From positions 296,853 through 360,852 of the forward strand of contig NZ_FRBP01000003.1 in NCBI RefSeq assembly GCF_900142645.1: DNA of 64,000 nucleotides, read 5' to 3'. This document shows positions 1-8,199 of this stretch, in pieces. The notes below the pieces were generated by a model that worked only from the letters and a program-made list of their open reading frames with translations, did not search any database and was not told where the DNA came from. The stretch is from Eubacterium callanderi. GTDB lineage: Bacteria > Bacillota > Clostridia > Eubacteriales > Eubacteriaceae. A program made the translations under genes and the position numbers. The number at the start of each line of letters is the position of its first letter. Position 1 is the first letter of the stretch.

Positions 1-1428
1 CTGCTGAGCAACCTGTTTTCTCTCCTGCTTTCTTGCATAGACAAAACGGATAATGGTTAACAAGGCTCCAACGAACACAACAACCGCCAGCATGATGTAG
101 ACCGAGCGCAGGCCGTATAAAAAGACGTCCGGCTGGCCAGGAATATAATTGGTGACCCGGTAGCCCGCCATATCACTCATCCGGCTGTACAGCAGAGATG
201 TACCGGCAGTAATTCCCACCGACATGCCCATATTCCTCACCAGTCCCGCCAGACTGCCTACCAGACCCAGCTCATCCCGGGAGACACTGCCCATAACCAA
301 AGAGTTGTTGGGAGACTGAAACAAGGCGCTTCCTACCGCGATAACAGCGAGAAAAAGAATAATCACCGCTATGGTGGTATCAATGCCGAGCATTGTCATC
401 AGCGCCAGCCCGATCGTCGTAAAGATAAGGCCGATCATGGTTGGCAGCTCACTGCCGATATGGTCAGACATGGTACCGCTGATGGGGCCCATGACCGCTG
501 TGATCAGCGGGATAACCGTCATCAAAAGTCCCGCCATTCCAGGGCTGAACTGCCGGGCGTCCTGGAGATAAAAGGGCATGATAATATTGTTTGCCCCAAT
601 GGCGACAAAGGCTGTCAGCATGGTAAAAAGATTCAGGGAAAACATCTTGTTCTTGAAAATGCCGATGGGAACCAGCGGATCGTCCATCCGCTTTTCAACC
701 ATAATAAATAATGCCAGAAAAACCGCACCGGCAATAATGCCGATGATAATCGGAAGACTCACACCATTCTGCAGCAAGGTAAACGAGCCGAACAGCAACA
801 GTATTGAAAGCAGCAGTAAAACCGAGCCCTTTGCGTCCAGACGTCCTGGCTTTGCCGGTTTTTTATTCGGCAGCGTTCTCAGGCCGATTAAAAAGGAGAG
901 CACCCCAACCGGTATGTTGATCAAAAAAATATAAGTCCAAGGAAGCACCGTGAGAATCATCCCGCCAAGGGTCGGGCCGGTCATGCTCCCCAGCGCCACA
1001 AAGGTGCTGACAAACCCAAGGGCTTTTCCCCGCTCATCGGGCGGGAAAGACTCTGTAATGATTCCCTGATTGTTGGCGAGGGCTGCCGCACTGCCCAGTC
1101 CCTGTACCACCCTTGCGCCAATTAAGAGCGGCAGCGTACCGGAAATACTGCACAGCAATGATCCAACAGTAAAAAGAATGACCCCGATTTGAAAAATCCG
1201 AACCTTGCCGATCATATCGCCCAATCGGCCAAAAATCAAAATCGTGGCACAGGTGACCACAAGATAGATACTGGCCACCCATTCGATATCCCCCATGCTT
1301 GCATTCAGCTCGCCAGACATGACCGGAAGTGCCACGTTCACAATACTTCCATCCAACGTCACCATAAAAGTCATAATCAACACAGTGAACAGAATGCTCC
1401 ACTTACCATATGTCCTGTTTTTACTCAT
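1..1428 (-). CDS. MFS drug exporter, DHA2 (EmrB/QacA-like) family, 3' end outside window
   Basis: The frame is open from an ATG at 1428 to the window edge (476 codons, no stop seen), so the C-terminus is missing. The protein starts MSKNRTYGKW and has many hydrophobic helices. It carries the family signatures of DHA2 exporters: a first helix with LDGSIVNVALP and the helix-2/3 loop segment GRLGDMIGKVRIF. These are proton-driven 14-helix multidrug exporters of the cytoplasmic membrane. A weak AAAGGGAT ribosome site lies 8 nt before the ATG. The visibly higher G+C than the rest of the window suggests core chromosome. The substrate cannot be read from sequence. Confidence 0.9.
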   Translation of the reverse strand, partial: MSKNRTYGKWSILFTVLIMTFMVTLDGSIVNVALPVMSGELNASMGDIEWVASIYLVVTCATILIFGRLGDMIGKVRIFQIGVILFTVGSLLCSISGTLPLLIGARVVQGLGSAAALANNQGIITESFPPDERGKALGFVSTFVALGSMTGPTLGGMILTVLPWTYIFLINIPVGVLSFLIGLRTLPNKKPAKPGRLDAKGSVLLLLSILLLFGSFTLLQNGVSLPIIIGIIAGAVFLALFIMVEKRMDDPLVPIGIFKNKMFSLNLFTMLTAFVAIGANNIIMPFYLQDARQFSPGMAGLLMTVIPLITAVMGPISGTMSDHIGSELPTMIGLIFTTIGLALMTMLGIDTTIAVIILFLAVIAVGSALFQSPNNSLVMGSVSRDELGLVGSLAGLVRNMGMSVGITAGTSLLYSRMSDMAGYRVTNYIPGQPDVFLYGLRSVYIMLAVVVFVGALLTIIRFVYARKQERKQVAQQ

Positions 1429-1544
1429 TTATTCATCCCTTTTCTGCTAAAATGTGCTTTTCATTCATTCTTTTGAAATCTTTTTTGTTTAATACTATAT
1501 ACCTTTTTGAAACAACATTCTATCATACAAATTCTGAAAATATT

Positions 1545-1558
1545 CTGAAAAATTTCAG
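1545..1558. promoter_or_regulatory. Inverted repeat between divergent genes
   Basis: CTGAAA-AA-TTTCAG is an inverted repeat in the gap between the MFS gene (leftward) and the 68-residue gene (rightward). It is preceded by a direct repeat of ATTCTGAAAA. It may be an operator for the exporter, but no regulator gene is adjacent in the window. Confidence 0.3.
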
Positions 1559-1570
1559 GGCCGCCTGCCA

Positions 1571-1599
1571 TTGAGGTTTTAGGCAGACCGTGTTAAAAT
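1571..1599 (+). promoter_or_regulatory. Sigma-A-type promoter for the 68-residue gene
   Basis: TTGAGG (1571-1576) and TAAAAT (1594-1599) are separated by 17 bp and lie 45 bp upstream of the GTG start at 1644. Confidence 0.55.
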
Positions 1600-1643
1600 A
1601 AAGAAAAGAAAAGTATCGCTAAACACTTTCAGGAGGTAACTTT

Positions 1644-1850
1644 GTGAAAATCAAAGAAAATGACACGGTCCGTCTTAAAGAAATAAATGAACATTTTGAA
1701 GCCTTAGAAGCCATTATGTCCAAGCTGTCCCCGGAAACGCTTGAAGCACTCAATGCGTTTCATGATGAATCTTTTTCGATTCCATATTGTGTAAAATGGG
1801 GCGCAACCGGTATCGCTGAAATACTGGAAGCCGTCAAATCTGAAAATTAA
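1644..1850 (+). CDS. Small protein of unknown function, 68 aa
   Basis: GTG start with AGGAGG 7 nt upstream (1631-1636), a recognisable promoter and a terminator directly after the stop, so it is a well-formed single-gene unit. The protein is acidic and mainly helical, with no signal peptide, membrane segment or cysteine cluster. I do not recognise the family. It is the only plus-strand gene I accept in the window. Confidence 0.75.
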   Translation: MKIKENDTVRLKEINEHFEALEAIMSKLSPETLEALNAFHDESFSIPYCVKWGATGIAEILEAVKSEN

Positions 1851-1865
1851 CTAACCGGCCAAAGT

Positions 1866-1900
1866 AAAAATCCCCTGTCTTTTATTGACAAGGGATTTTT
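1866..1900. terminator. Bidirectional intrinsic terminator
   Basis: A 14-bp stem with one mismatch (1866-1879 with 1887-1900), with A-runs on one side and T-runs on the other. It lies between the convergent 68-aa gene and the GNAT gene, so it can serve both strands. Confidence 0.8.
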
Positions 1901-2922
1901 TATAAGGACTTTATAAATCTGAGCCCCTCAGCATTAAAATTTTCACCCAGATGCTGCGTAATATCTGGTTTGTAGCCATGCTTTTTATAAAACCTACAGG
2001 CATTTTTATTTTTTTCAAAGGCCCAGATAACCATTTCCTGATAATTCCGCTCTTTTGCCAACGCTTCTCCAAACGCCAGCAGCTTACTACCAATCTCCTG
2101 CGCCTGAAACGCCGGATCAACATAAATCCGCCAGAGCTCAAATGCATCAGTCTTATCCGCATCTGCGCTTTTGCCGCAGGAGAGTATGCCTTTTACTCCT
2201 TTTTCGTCAAACACATAATTCTCCAGCCCGTTTGTCCGGAATTCGTCTTTAATGGCCTCACTGCGTTTGCCGCACCACACTTCACCGAGCTGCACAGGGT
2301 CCACATAGCCCGCATAAGTGGTTTTCCAGCAATGGTTGACGATTTCCGCTGCACGTTCCGTATCTTTTTCTATGAGCCTGCGGACAGGTCCCTCCTTGAT
2401 GGTAATCCAATAAATGCACATGGGCTTTCCATCAATATAAGGCTTCTCCTCTTTTAATACACCACCACATTTCAGCATCGTTTTGATTGATCCCATATTA
2501 TCCGCGTAGCAACCCAGCATCACTGCCTCAAGCCCCAGCTTCTGAGCCGCCTCCAGCGCCAGCGATAAAATCTGCACCGCATAGCTTTTCCCGCGCTCCG
2601 AAGGGCGGACAGCATAGCCAATATGTCCCCCGTATTCCGCAAGAAAAGGCTGACCCAGACTGTGGCGAAGATCAACAATCCCCACAATCCGCTGATCTTG
2701 TTCACGGACTGCCAAAAACGTCGAGGACACCACCCAGTCCTCCCGCACTGTTTGAGAATCTGCGTTTCTTCTAATGTTTTCCAGCCACTCCTCATAATCC
2801 ATCTGGTCGAGAAGCGCGCTGCCGTTGATGACTCTTTCGCCGGCCTGAAAAAATTCATTTTTGAACGCCAGTATTGCTGTTTTGTTTGCTTTGGTGGGTG
2901 GGATAAGGGTTAAGTTTTCCAT
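1900..2922 (-). CDS. Tandem GNAT-family N-acetyltransferase, 340 aa
   Basis: Two acetyltransferase domains are fused. The first (about residues 5-178) resembles RimJ/RimL-type GNATs, with the acetyl-CoA loop around VRPSERGKSYAVQIL. The second (about 180-340) has VDPAFQAQEIGSKLL followed by a NKNACRFYKKHGY motif typical of the C-terminal half of GNAT folds. The enzyme would transfer acetyl from acetyl-CoA to an amine; the acceptor is unknown. AAAGGA lies upstream of the ATG. Base composition matches the chromosomal flank rather than the acquired region that starts just to its right. Confidence 0.85.
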   Translation of the reverse strand: MENLTLIPPTKANKTAILAFKNEFFQAGERVINGSALLDQMDYEEWLENIRRNADSQTVREDWVVSSTFLAVREQDQRIVGIVDLRHSLGQPFLAEYGGHIGYAVRPSERGKSYAVQILSLALEAAQKLGLEAVMLGCYADNMGSIKTMLKCGGVLKEEKPYIDGKPMCIYWITIKEGPVRRLIEKDTERAAEIVNHCWKTTYAGYVDPVQLGEVWCGKRSEAIKDEFRTNGLENYVFDEKGVKGILSCGKSADADKTDAFELWRIYVDPAFQAQEIGSKLLAFGEALAKERNYQEMVIWAFEKNKNACRFYKKHGYKPDITQHLGENFNAEGLRFIKSL

Positions 2923-3148
2923 GAGGTGTCCTTTCTATGTAAGTGAAGGTGTAATCTAAACAATCTATTTTTTCCGATAATGTTCAAATTTCATTTTTCT
3001 TTTAAGGTATGGTATCCATCCATTCTAATTCATTTACATCTTTAATTTGTATCTATACTTAAAGCATCTATCTACATAATATCGTTTTATCTGAACCTCA
3101 AAATAATATCCTAAATATTTCATCTGACTGTAATTGTCTTTTCTGAAT
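2923..3148. other. AT-rich junction, no supported gene
   Basis: This gap marks the drop in G+C between the chromosomal flank and the accessory patch. On the minus strand only a 28-codon frame starting MKYLGYYFEV is visible, with no ribosome site. I see no other structure. Confidence 0.5.
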
Positions 3149-3358
3149 TTAATCAGCCTGCATTCGATAAGACTGCTCAATTAATTCCATCATATCATCT
3201 ATTTCAGATGTATGTTCAAAAAACAACTCAACATCGCCATTTCCCCACCGGCCAATACCTATGATATCTCTGCACACTCCTTTACTATCTTTGATGAAAG
3301 CCTTGTCCGCAGGATGCTGCAGAAGGTTACCATGGTTGATGACCGCTTCAACGGCCAA
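3149..3358 (-). pseudogene. C-terminal remnant of a DUF5655-like protein
   Basis: The 69-residue frame ends with IGRWGNGDVELFF and a following MMELIEQSYRMQ stretch. This matches the conserved GxWGNGD...LIxxSY end of DUF5655 domains, found in predicted DNA-binding or restriction-associated proteins. The only start is a TTG at 3358 with no ribosome site, and a TAA stop lies seven codons further up. It is therefore probably the tail of a deleted gene, although a short expressed protein cannot be excluded. Confidence 0.5.
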
Positions 3359-3373
3359 GAGAGTTAATTCTAT

Positions 3374-4325
3374 TTATCTTTTTTCGAGAAATCGCTTGTA
3401 CTTATCCTTATAAAATAATGTTCGACTTTCCGCCACATTTTTCAATTCTGGATTAAGTAGCTCTATAACATATCTTGCAATGAGTTCTAATAGAATATTT
3501 ACATTATTTATTTGCAGATAATTTTTATCATAATCGTAGTGCATGTTTCGTTCACCACGGGTGCCTGAAGCCCCATGCTCTGTAAAATTTCTTCCTGTTA
3601 AATATATAATTTCACTTGTCGTCTTATTCGATAAATACGGAGCTGTAGACAATTCATTCAATATTCTTTTTACTTCAGACTTTAAGACTGTAAAGAAATT
3701 GCATAGCTTTGGTTTAACATTTTCGCTCCCAAAATCCATGTAATACAGTGGATTAGAATTAGGATTATAATTTATTCAAATAATATTCCATCGCGTTTTC
3801 TGGTTTATATTGTGCTGGGTTAAACTGAATCCTATAGTGATTTACTGCAGCATATTCAAACACCCTATATAAGAAAACACATCTTGGCAGCGGTTCAAAT
3901 TGTTTTAGCGTTGCATGATATAAATCCAAAATACCTTCGTGTGGCATCTTATTAAAAACTATGTTTTTATGCCCACGTTTGTTTTTAAGTATTGACAATT
4001 CTAAATAGATGGGCTTTTCTATATCAGACTTCAAATAATTCGGATGTCTGAGTCGAATACAGTCAATCAAATCAAACCTTTGATATAGGTCATCCAATTT
4101 TTGATTAACGCGTGTATTATTTAGAAATTCAAAATTAGGACATCCGTTTAAAAAAGCAAAAACATTTAGAATAGAACGCTTATCTACATCTGATGTTCCA
4201 TCATTAACATAAAGCTTAAAATGATGTATCCCAACGGTTAGTAGATTCACTTTACTATCAGTTATTATTTCATTTCCATAGCGATAATTAAACTCGCCAC
4301 CAATATAAGAATCTGGACAGTTATA
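3374..4325 (-). pseudogene. Frameshifted gene with RxxxxxH (HEPN-like) motif
   Basis: Two open frames, 3765-4325 and 3374-3739 with an in-frame extension upstream, join naturally across a single frameshift near 3765-3775: MEYYLNKL runs on as YNPNSNPLYYMDFG in the next frame. The upper frame has no credible start; a GTG at 4250 is internal to an open stretch reaching 4325. The C-terminal part has RGERNMH followed by hydrophobic helices ending LIARYVIELLNPEL, which fits the RX4-6H motif of HEPN ribonuclease domains. HEPN membership is an inference from that one motif. The neighbours (SRA-like, NUDIX, DUF5655 remnants) suggest an old defence-gene cluster. Confidence 0.5.
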
Positions 4326-4608
4326 TTATACTGATGGAAATACCGAAGTAAACAGATTTCCTCTTCGGTATCGCAAATCGCTCACCTGATACACGCTGCT
4401 GCATAGCGATACTTGTTTTGGGTGTTTGAAATCGAATCATCATATCGCCCCAAAGGCTAATCATTTCTTTCCTTGTTGGCTCATACAACATTAAACTGGA
4501 CAAGCCATACTTTAAAAAGATTTCACTTTCTGAATACTCATCGTCAATCGCTTTAATCCTATCCCATATATTAAATATGTGAAAACACCTCCCAAGTATA
4601 TCATGCAA
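4321..4608 (-). pseudogene. Open frame fragment upstream of the HEPN-like pseudogene
   Basis: A 95-codon frame opening with a TTG at 4608 and ending at 4321, exactly where the next frame (to 4325) opens. The two may once have been one gene, now separated by a second frameshift. A GGGAGG motif lies inside the frame around 4589, without an ATG in register. The protein is mixed alpha/beta with WGDMMIRFQTPKTS and is not recognised. It follows one copy of the 42-bp duplicated leader (4607-4648). Confidence 0.4.
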
Positions 4609-4648
4609 TCCACCGCCTAAACTCCCTCTGACATCTAAATCGATGTCT
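4607..4648. repeat. 42-bp imperfect direct repeat, copy 1
   Basis: It matches 5845-5886 at about nine bases in ten; the shared core is GCCTAAACT followed by CTCTGACATCTAAATCG. It sits immediately upstream (minus strand) of the fragment starting at 4608 and at the 3' end of the broken NUDIX gene. Confidence 0.8.
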
Positions 4649-5033
4649 CACGTGATTAGGCTATTCTTTATTATTTCAATAAACGTAATGTCTGCTGGTA
4701 GCCAATTAATGCTATATAGTTCGTCCTTACTTAGCCATCTGGAAGCCTCTGCCTCTTTTTCCCATTGGCAACAATACACCAGAAGCAATACATGCTCAAA
4801 TGAAATGACAGGTAATCATACTCGATTGTGTCAATAAATTTGCCAACCTCAATTTTCGCACCGAGTTCCTCTTGTATTTCACGAACAAATGCCTACTGTG
4901 GTGTTTCGCCTTTCTCAATCTTTCCTCCTGAAAATTCCCATTGACCTTTGAATTCACCATAACCTCTGGCAATAGCAAATATTTTATCTTCACTACGAGT
5001 AACCGTAGCTACTGCTCTAATCATTCTCATCAT
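4648..5033 (-). pseudogene. Broken MutT/NUDIX pyrophosphohydrolase
   Basis: Reading from ATG 5033 gives MMRMIRAVATVTRSEDKIFA, then a Nudix box (GX5EX7REUXEEXGU) as GGKIEKGETPQ-stop-AFVREIQEELG. A TAG replaces one residue inside the box. Further on, the frame shifts between SFHLSMYCFWC and EAEASRWLSKDELYSINW, which finishes at a TGA at 4648. Intact relatives hydrolyse oxidised or damaged nucleoside triphosphates such as 8-oxo-dGTP. With one nonsense and one frameshift change the gene is almost certainly dead. It lies 7 bp downstream of the SRA-like gene and was probably co-transcribed with it. Confidence 0.85.
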
Positions 5034-5040
5034 ATCCCAA

Positions 5041-5799
5041 TCAAATGAACTCTATCAGCTTCTTTTCCATACAGAATTCATAACCCATCTTCTTAACACC
5101 TACAGTGTCAAACGCCACCGCTATAGTTGTTCCATCAATTCTAGTAATTTTTCCAGTTCCAAAGGCTTTATGTTTCACTTGTTTTCCAACAATGTCTCTT
5201 GGAATTACTACTTGAGGCTTTGGCTCTGGTTTATGTATTACGGGAATAATTGGAGTTGACGTTTTACAACTGCGCTTTTTCTTTGCAGCAACAGTCTTAG
5301 CATATTCTGCGTCTGCATCTTTACCGCGCGTTTTGTAGTCCTCCATGTCTTTAAATACAAACATTGGCGGTTTCTTTACATCATTGTCTGGAACTGGTCT
5401 TATAGGGAACATCCATACTTTTCTATTTTCCCCATTATCACCTGGTTGTATTTCCATGTAAGGCCTGTTAACCAATTCAATTTTTCCGCAATAAACATAT
5501 TCGCCAGCATCCATCACTTCAAATAGATGTACATCAACACCGTTGTATCCACACTCTGCAAGAGTTCTATTTTGCGCCCAGTTAATATCCTGATCTCCTA
5601 ATTTTCCCATACCTGTATAATGAAGAATTCCTCCAATCCACTTATCATGGTAGATTCCTTTTGTATAGTCAGAAACAATCACTAATGTATTCGTTGTTTT
5701 TGAACGCCTCATACCACCCATATTCCCACATTTGAACGTATCGACAATATCTGTATTTTTTAATATTTGTCCTATTTTTAGACCAGGATTAAATACCAT
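5041..5799 (-). CDS. SRA-like (ScoMcrA-N type) modified-DNA-binding protein
   Basis: The protein has 252 residues. The N-terminal ~150 residues show the pattern of the ScoMcrA SRA-like domain: IYHDKWIGGILHYTGMGKLGDQD, then a segment with YNGVDVHLFEV and a YCGKIELV strand. SRA domains read modified cytosine or phosphorothioate DNA. The C-terminal part (KQVKHKAFGTGKITRIDG) is a small beta-barrel-like domain. No HNH nuclease motif follows, unlike full ScoMcrA enzymes, so it would bind but not cut unless a partner supplies the nuclease. AAAGGAGG lies before the ATG. It appears intact while its neighbours are broken. Confidence 0.7.
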   Translation of the reverse strand: MVFNPGLKIGQILKNTDIVDTFKCGNMGGMRRSKTTNTLVIVSDYTKGIYHDKWIGGILHYTGMGKLGDQDINWAQNRTLAECGYNGVDVHLFEVMDAGEYVYCGKIELVNRPYMEIQPGDNGENRKVWMFPIRPVPDNDVKKPPMFVFKDMEDYKTRGKDADAEYAKTVAAKKKRSCKTSTPIIPVIHKPEPKPQVVIPRDIVGKQVKHKAFGTGKITRIDGTTIAVAFDTVGVKKMGYEFCMEKKLIEFI

Positions 5800-5844
5800 A
5801 ACACAATCCTCCTTTTTGCAATACTTGCGAATCTCACAACATCC

Positions 5845-5886
5845 AATACACTGCCTAAACTCTCTCTGACATCTAAATCGGCGTCT
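5845..5886. repeat. 42-bp imperfect direct repeat, copy 2
   Basis: Second copy of the sequence at 4607-4648, ending 46 bp upstream of the SRA-like gene start. On the minus strand the frame through and beyond it reads a cysteine-rich stretch (CIGCCEIRKYC) up to the ATG. It may be a leader or the end of a lost upstream gene. Confidence 0.8.
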
Positions 5887-5951
5887 AAACTATACACACT
5901 TTTTTCGATAAATCCGTATCTCCCTGTTTCCGTAAAGCGATTAGTTTAGAC
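5883..5951. repeat. 10-bp inverted repeat upstream of the SRA-like gene
   Basis: GTCTAAACTA (5883-5892) is repeated inverted as TAGTTTAGAC (5942-5951). The left arm overlaps the end of repeat copy 2. A possible operator or recombination footprint. Confidence 0.5.
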
Positions 5952-5983
5952 CTCGGATTGAATGTTTTCATATCCATATTTGC

Positions 5984-6010
5984 AAAAAAGACCTGAAATC
6001 AGGCCTTTTT
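5984..6010. terminator. Intrinsic terminator after the rlmD/rumA 3' end
   Basis: Stem AAAAAGACCTGA / TCAGGCCTTTTT with T-runs on both strands, lying just downstream of the methyltransferase fragment's stop codon at 6020. Confidence 0.75.
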
Positions 6011-6019
6011 CGCACATAA

Positions 6020-6106
6020 TTACCTGACCTTAGACATCAGAACTACCGTCTCCACATGCCTTGAGACACCATTATGAATGTCTACCGTAAAGGGAAATAA
6101 ATCTAA
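6020..6106 (-). pseudogene. rlmD: Displaced 3' end of 23S rRNA uracil methyltransferase gene (attachment site)
   Basis: The minus-strand frame ends LDLFPFT ... VSRHVETVVLMSKVR-stop. FP.T.HVETVVLMS is the characteristic C-terminus of RlmD/RumA-type rRNA (uracil-5-)-methyltransferases. Only about 29 codons are recognisable and nothing upstream is in frame; the recombinase genes follow at once. rum/rumA 3' ends are documented integration targets of phages and ICEs in streptococci and other Bacillota. The fragment therefore most likely marks one end of the element, with the rest of the gene beyond the window's right edge. Confidence 0.65.
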
Positions 6107-6160
6107 AGTTATTATAGTAATAGGGAAAATATCATTATTTACATTTTATCATAGAAATAC

Positions 6161-6190
6161 AAAAAAGCCCGTAGTTTCTATCCTACGGAC
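6161..6190 (-). terminator. Terminator of the recombinase operon
   Basis: On the minus strand GTCCGTAG / CTACGGGC forms an 8-bp stem followed by TTTTTT, 15 bp past the last recombinase stop. Confidence 0.85.
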
Positions 6191-6204
6191 TAAAAATATT
6201 TATT

Positions 6205-7776
6205 CTATATCTCAACTTCAGACTGAAGTCCGGATTTGAATTCAACAACTACCTTATTATCATATATAGTTATTTTCTCAATAAGCCTCCTAACCAGCGT
6301 ATCTGAATACTCTGTAATGGCTTGTGTCTGCTCTTCCAAAAAAGAAAACATATCATTTATTCTTTCCTGAAGTTCTATATTTTTGGCAGCCTTGGTCATA
6401 ATATCGTGTTTTTCTTTTCTAAGAGTTATGATCTTATCTCCGATTTCATCGATTATTTTTTGTTCCTTCCCTGCTTCAAGAAGTTTTACCTGTAGATCCT
6501 TTATCTTTATATCTAACTTTTCCAAGCTTTCCTGTGAATCCTCATTTATAACGTCCTGAATAATCTCCATTAATATAGGAATAATTTCTTCTTTTTTATT
6601 AAATGTATCATTTACAGCAGTAAGCACTGCCGCCTGCAAATCTTCCTCTCTGATTGTCTTAGCAGGGCAATCAATTCCACTCGTTTTTTTCAAAACTCTA
6701 CTCACGCACCTCCAAACCGTTGATTTACATCCTCTATTATTCCATTTTATTCTACGAAATATATCTCCACAGTGACCACAAAAAACTATACTGGATAAAG
6801 CGTATTTTGAACTGTAAATTCTCTTTTTACCACCGTTTAATATATTTGCTCTTCTGCTAATTTCAGCTTGCACCCTTAGAAATACATCTCTATCAATGAT
6901 AGCCTCATGACTCCCTTCAACATAATACTTTGGTGCAATTCCATTATTAGCTACCCTCTTCTTTTCCAAAGTATTAAGTGTAAATGTTTTTTGAAGAAGT
7001 GCATCACCTATATATTTTTCGTTTGTAAGTATCTGTCTTATATTGCTTTCATGCCATCTTTTATTATGTGCTCCATTTAATATCCTATCTTTCTCTAAAC
7101 TTCTTTTTATTTGTAAAAAACTTCTACCGTCCATATACTCAGCATAAATGCGTCTTACGATTTTTGCTTCTTCTGGAACTATAACAAGGTTACCTTCTTC
7201 ATCCTTGGTATAGCCAAGAAATCGATTATGATTTATCTGTACTTTCCCTTGCTGATTACGGAATTGAATTCCAAGCCTCACATTTGCTGAAAGAGATTCT
7301 GATTCTTGCTGTGCAAGTGCAGCCATGATAGTCATCAATACTTCTCCCTTGGCATCTAAAGTATTGATATTTTCCTTTTCAAAAAATACAGCAATATTAA
7401 GATCTTTAAGTTCTCTAGTATACTTTAAGCAATCCACTGTGTTTCTTGAAAATCTGCTGATGGATTTAGTTAATATCATATCAATTTTTCCATCTTTTGC
7501 ATCATGAATCATACGGTTAAATGCTTCTCTTTTGGTTGTGCTGGTTGCAGAAATTCCGTCATCTGCATAAATATCTACCAGTTCCCATTCTGGATTGCTC
7601 TTAATGTAAGAGGTATAGTGTTCTACCTGTACATCGTAACTTGATTCCTGCTCTTCAAACTCCGTAGATACTCTTGCGTATGCTGCAACTCTTAATTTTT
7701 GTGGCTTTTCTGTAGGTTTTTGCGTACCCACCATTCTTCTTGCAGGAATCATGGTAATATTTCTCGCAAGAATCAT
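6205..7776 (-). CDS. Large serine recombinase, 523 aa
   Basis: N-terminal resolvase catalytic domain with the nucleophile in AYARVST (Ser37 counting from ATG 7776) and the later SRFSRNT motif. A recombinase DNA-binding domain (about 165-290) follows, then a zinc ribbon (CGHCG...C...C, about 325-370) and a C-terminal coiled coil. This is the layout of phage and ICE integrases of the TndX/phiC31 class. I prefer ATG 7776 over ATG 7785 because GAGGG is properly spaced only for 7776. The start overlaps the short recombinase-domain gene, so translation is probably coupled. Together with 8200-9741 it is the likely integration/excision machinery acting at the adjacent rlmD end. Confidence 0.9.
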   Translation of the reverse strand: MILARNITMIPARRMVGTQKPTEKPQKLRVAAYARVSTEFEEQESSYDVQVEHYTSYIKSNPEWELVDIYADDGISATSTTKREAFNRMIHDAKDGKIDMILTKSISRFSRNTVDCLKYTRELKDLNIAVFFEKENINTLDAKGEVLMTIMAALAQQESESLSANVRLGIQFRNQQGKVQINHNRFLGYTKDEEGNLVIVPEEAKIVRRIYAEYMDGRSFLQIKRSLEKDRILNGAHNKRWHESNIRQILTNEKYIGDALLQKTFTLNTLEKKRVANNGIAPKYYVEGSHEAIIDRDVFLRVQAEISRRANILNGGKKRIYSSKYALSSIVFCGHCGDIFRRIKWNNRGCKSTVWRCVSRVLKKTSGIDCPAKTIREEDLQAAVLTAVNDTFNKKEEIIPILMEIIQDVINEDSQESLEKLDIKIKDLQVKLLEAGKEQKIIDEIGDKIITLRKEKHDIMTKAAKNIELQERINDMFSFLEEQTQAITEYSDTLVRRLIEKITIYDNKVVVEFKSGLQSEVEI

Positions 7777-8198
7777 AAACTGCATCCCTCACTTTCAATT
7801 AAACTATAAGCATATTCTGCCTGCTTTTCGGGATCTTCATACTTGATGTTTATTTTAGGAACAAAAAACTTTGTATGCACTACTCCTTTTACAATTTTCC
7901 CTTGCTTTTTCCTATCCCTGCCTAAGATTTTTTCACGACGGATTCGTTCTTTTTCTACTTTTCCCATGATTTCTTCCGTTAAAATTGCAGGATAAAAATC
8001 ATCTCCTAGATACCTTCTATTAAGCATCAATCTTTTCACACTGGAATGCTGCATTTTAAGGCCAACTGATTTTGCAGATGCTACAAATGACATTCCAGAA
8101 ATATAATTATCACAAATTTTTTGTAGTATTTTGCCCTCTTTTTCATTTACTACCGCCTTACCATCAGCGATAGTATATCCATATGGTGTATGTTTCAT
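7773..8198 (-). CDS. Short recombinase-domain protein lacking the catalytic domain
   Basis: 141 residues from ATG 8198 (GAGG 8 nt upstream). It begins MKHTPYGY and has the Recombinase-domain pattern of a GxSFxxxAKxxG helix and [18 protein letters not shown], but no resolvase domain and no active-site serine. It resembles the DNA-binding middle part of large serine recombinases. It sits between two full-length recombinases with overlaps at both ends (8198-8200 and 7773-7776). A role as accessory DNA-binding or directionality factor is inference from position. Confidence 0.75.
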   Translation of the reverse strand: MKHTPYGYTIADGKAVVNEKEGKILQKICDNYISGMSFVASAKSVGLKMQHSSVKRLMLNRRYLGDDFYPAILTEEIMGKVEKERIRREKILGRDRKKQGKIVKGVVHTKFFVPKINIKYEDPEKQAEYAYSLIESEGCSL

Positions 8199-8199
8199 C

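Noticed and set aside
371..934. Overlapping plus-strand frames in the first kilobase
   Set aside because: They lie antisense to the MFS exporter, which has clear membrane-protein composition and a proper start; they have no ribosome sites.
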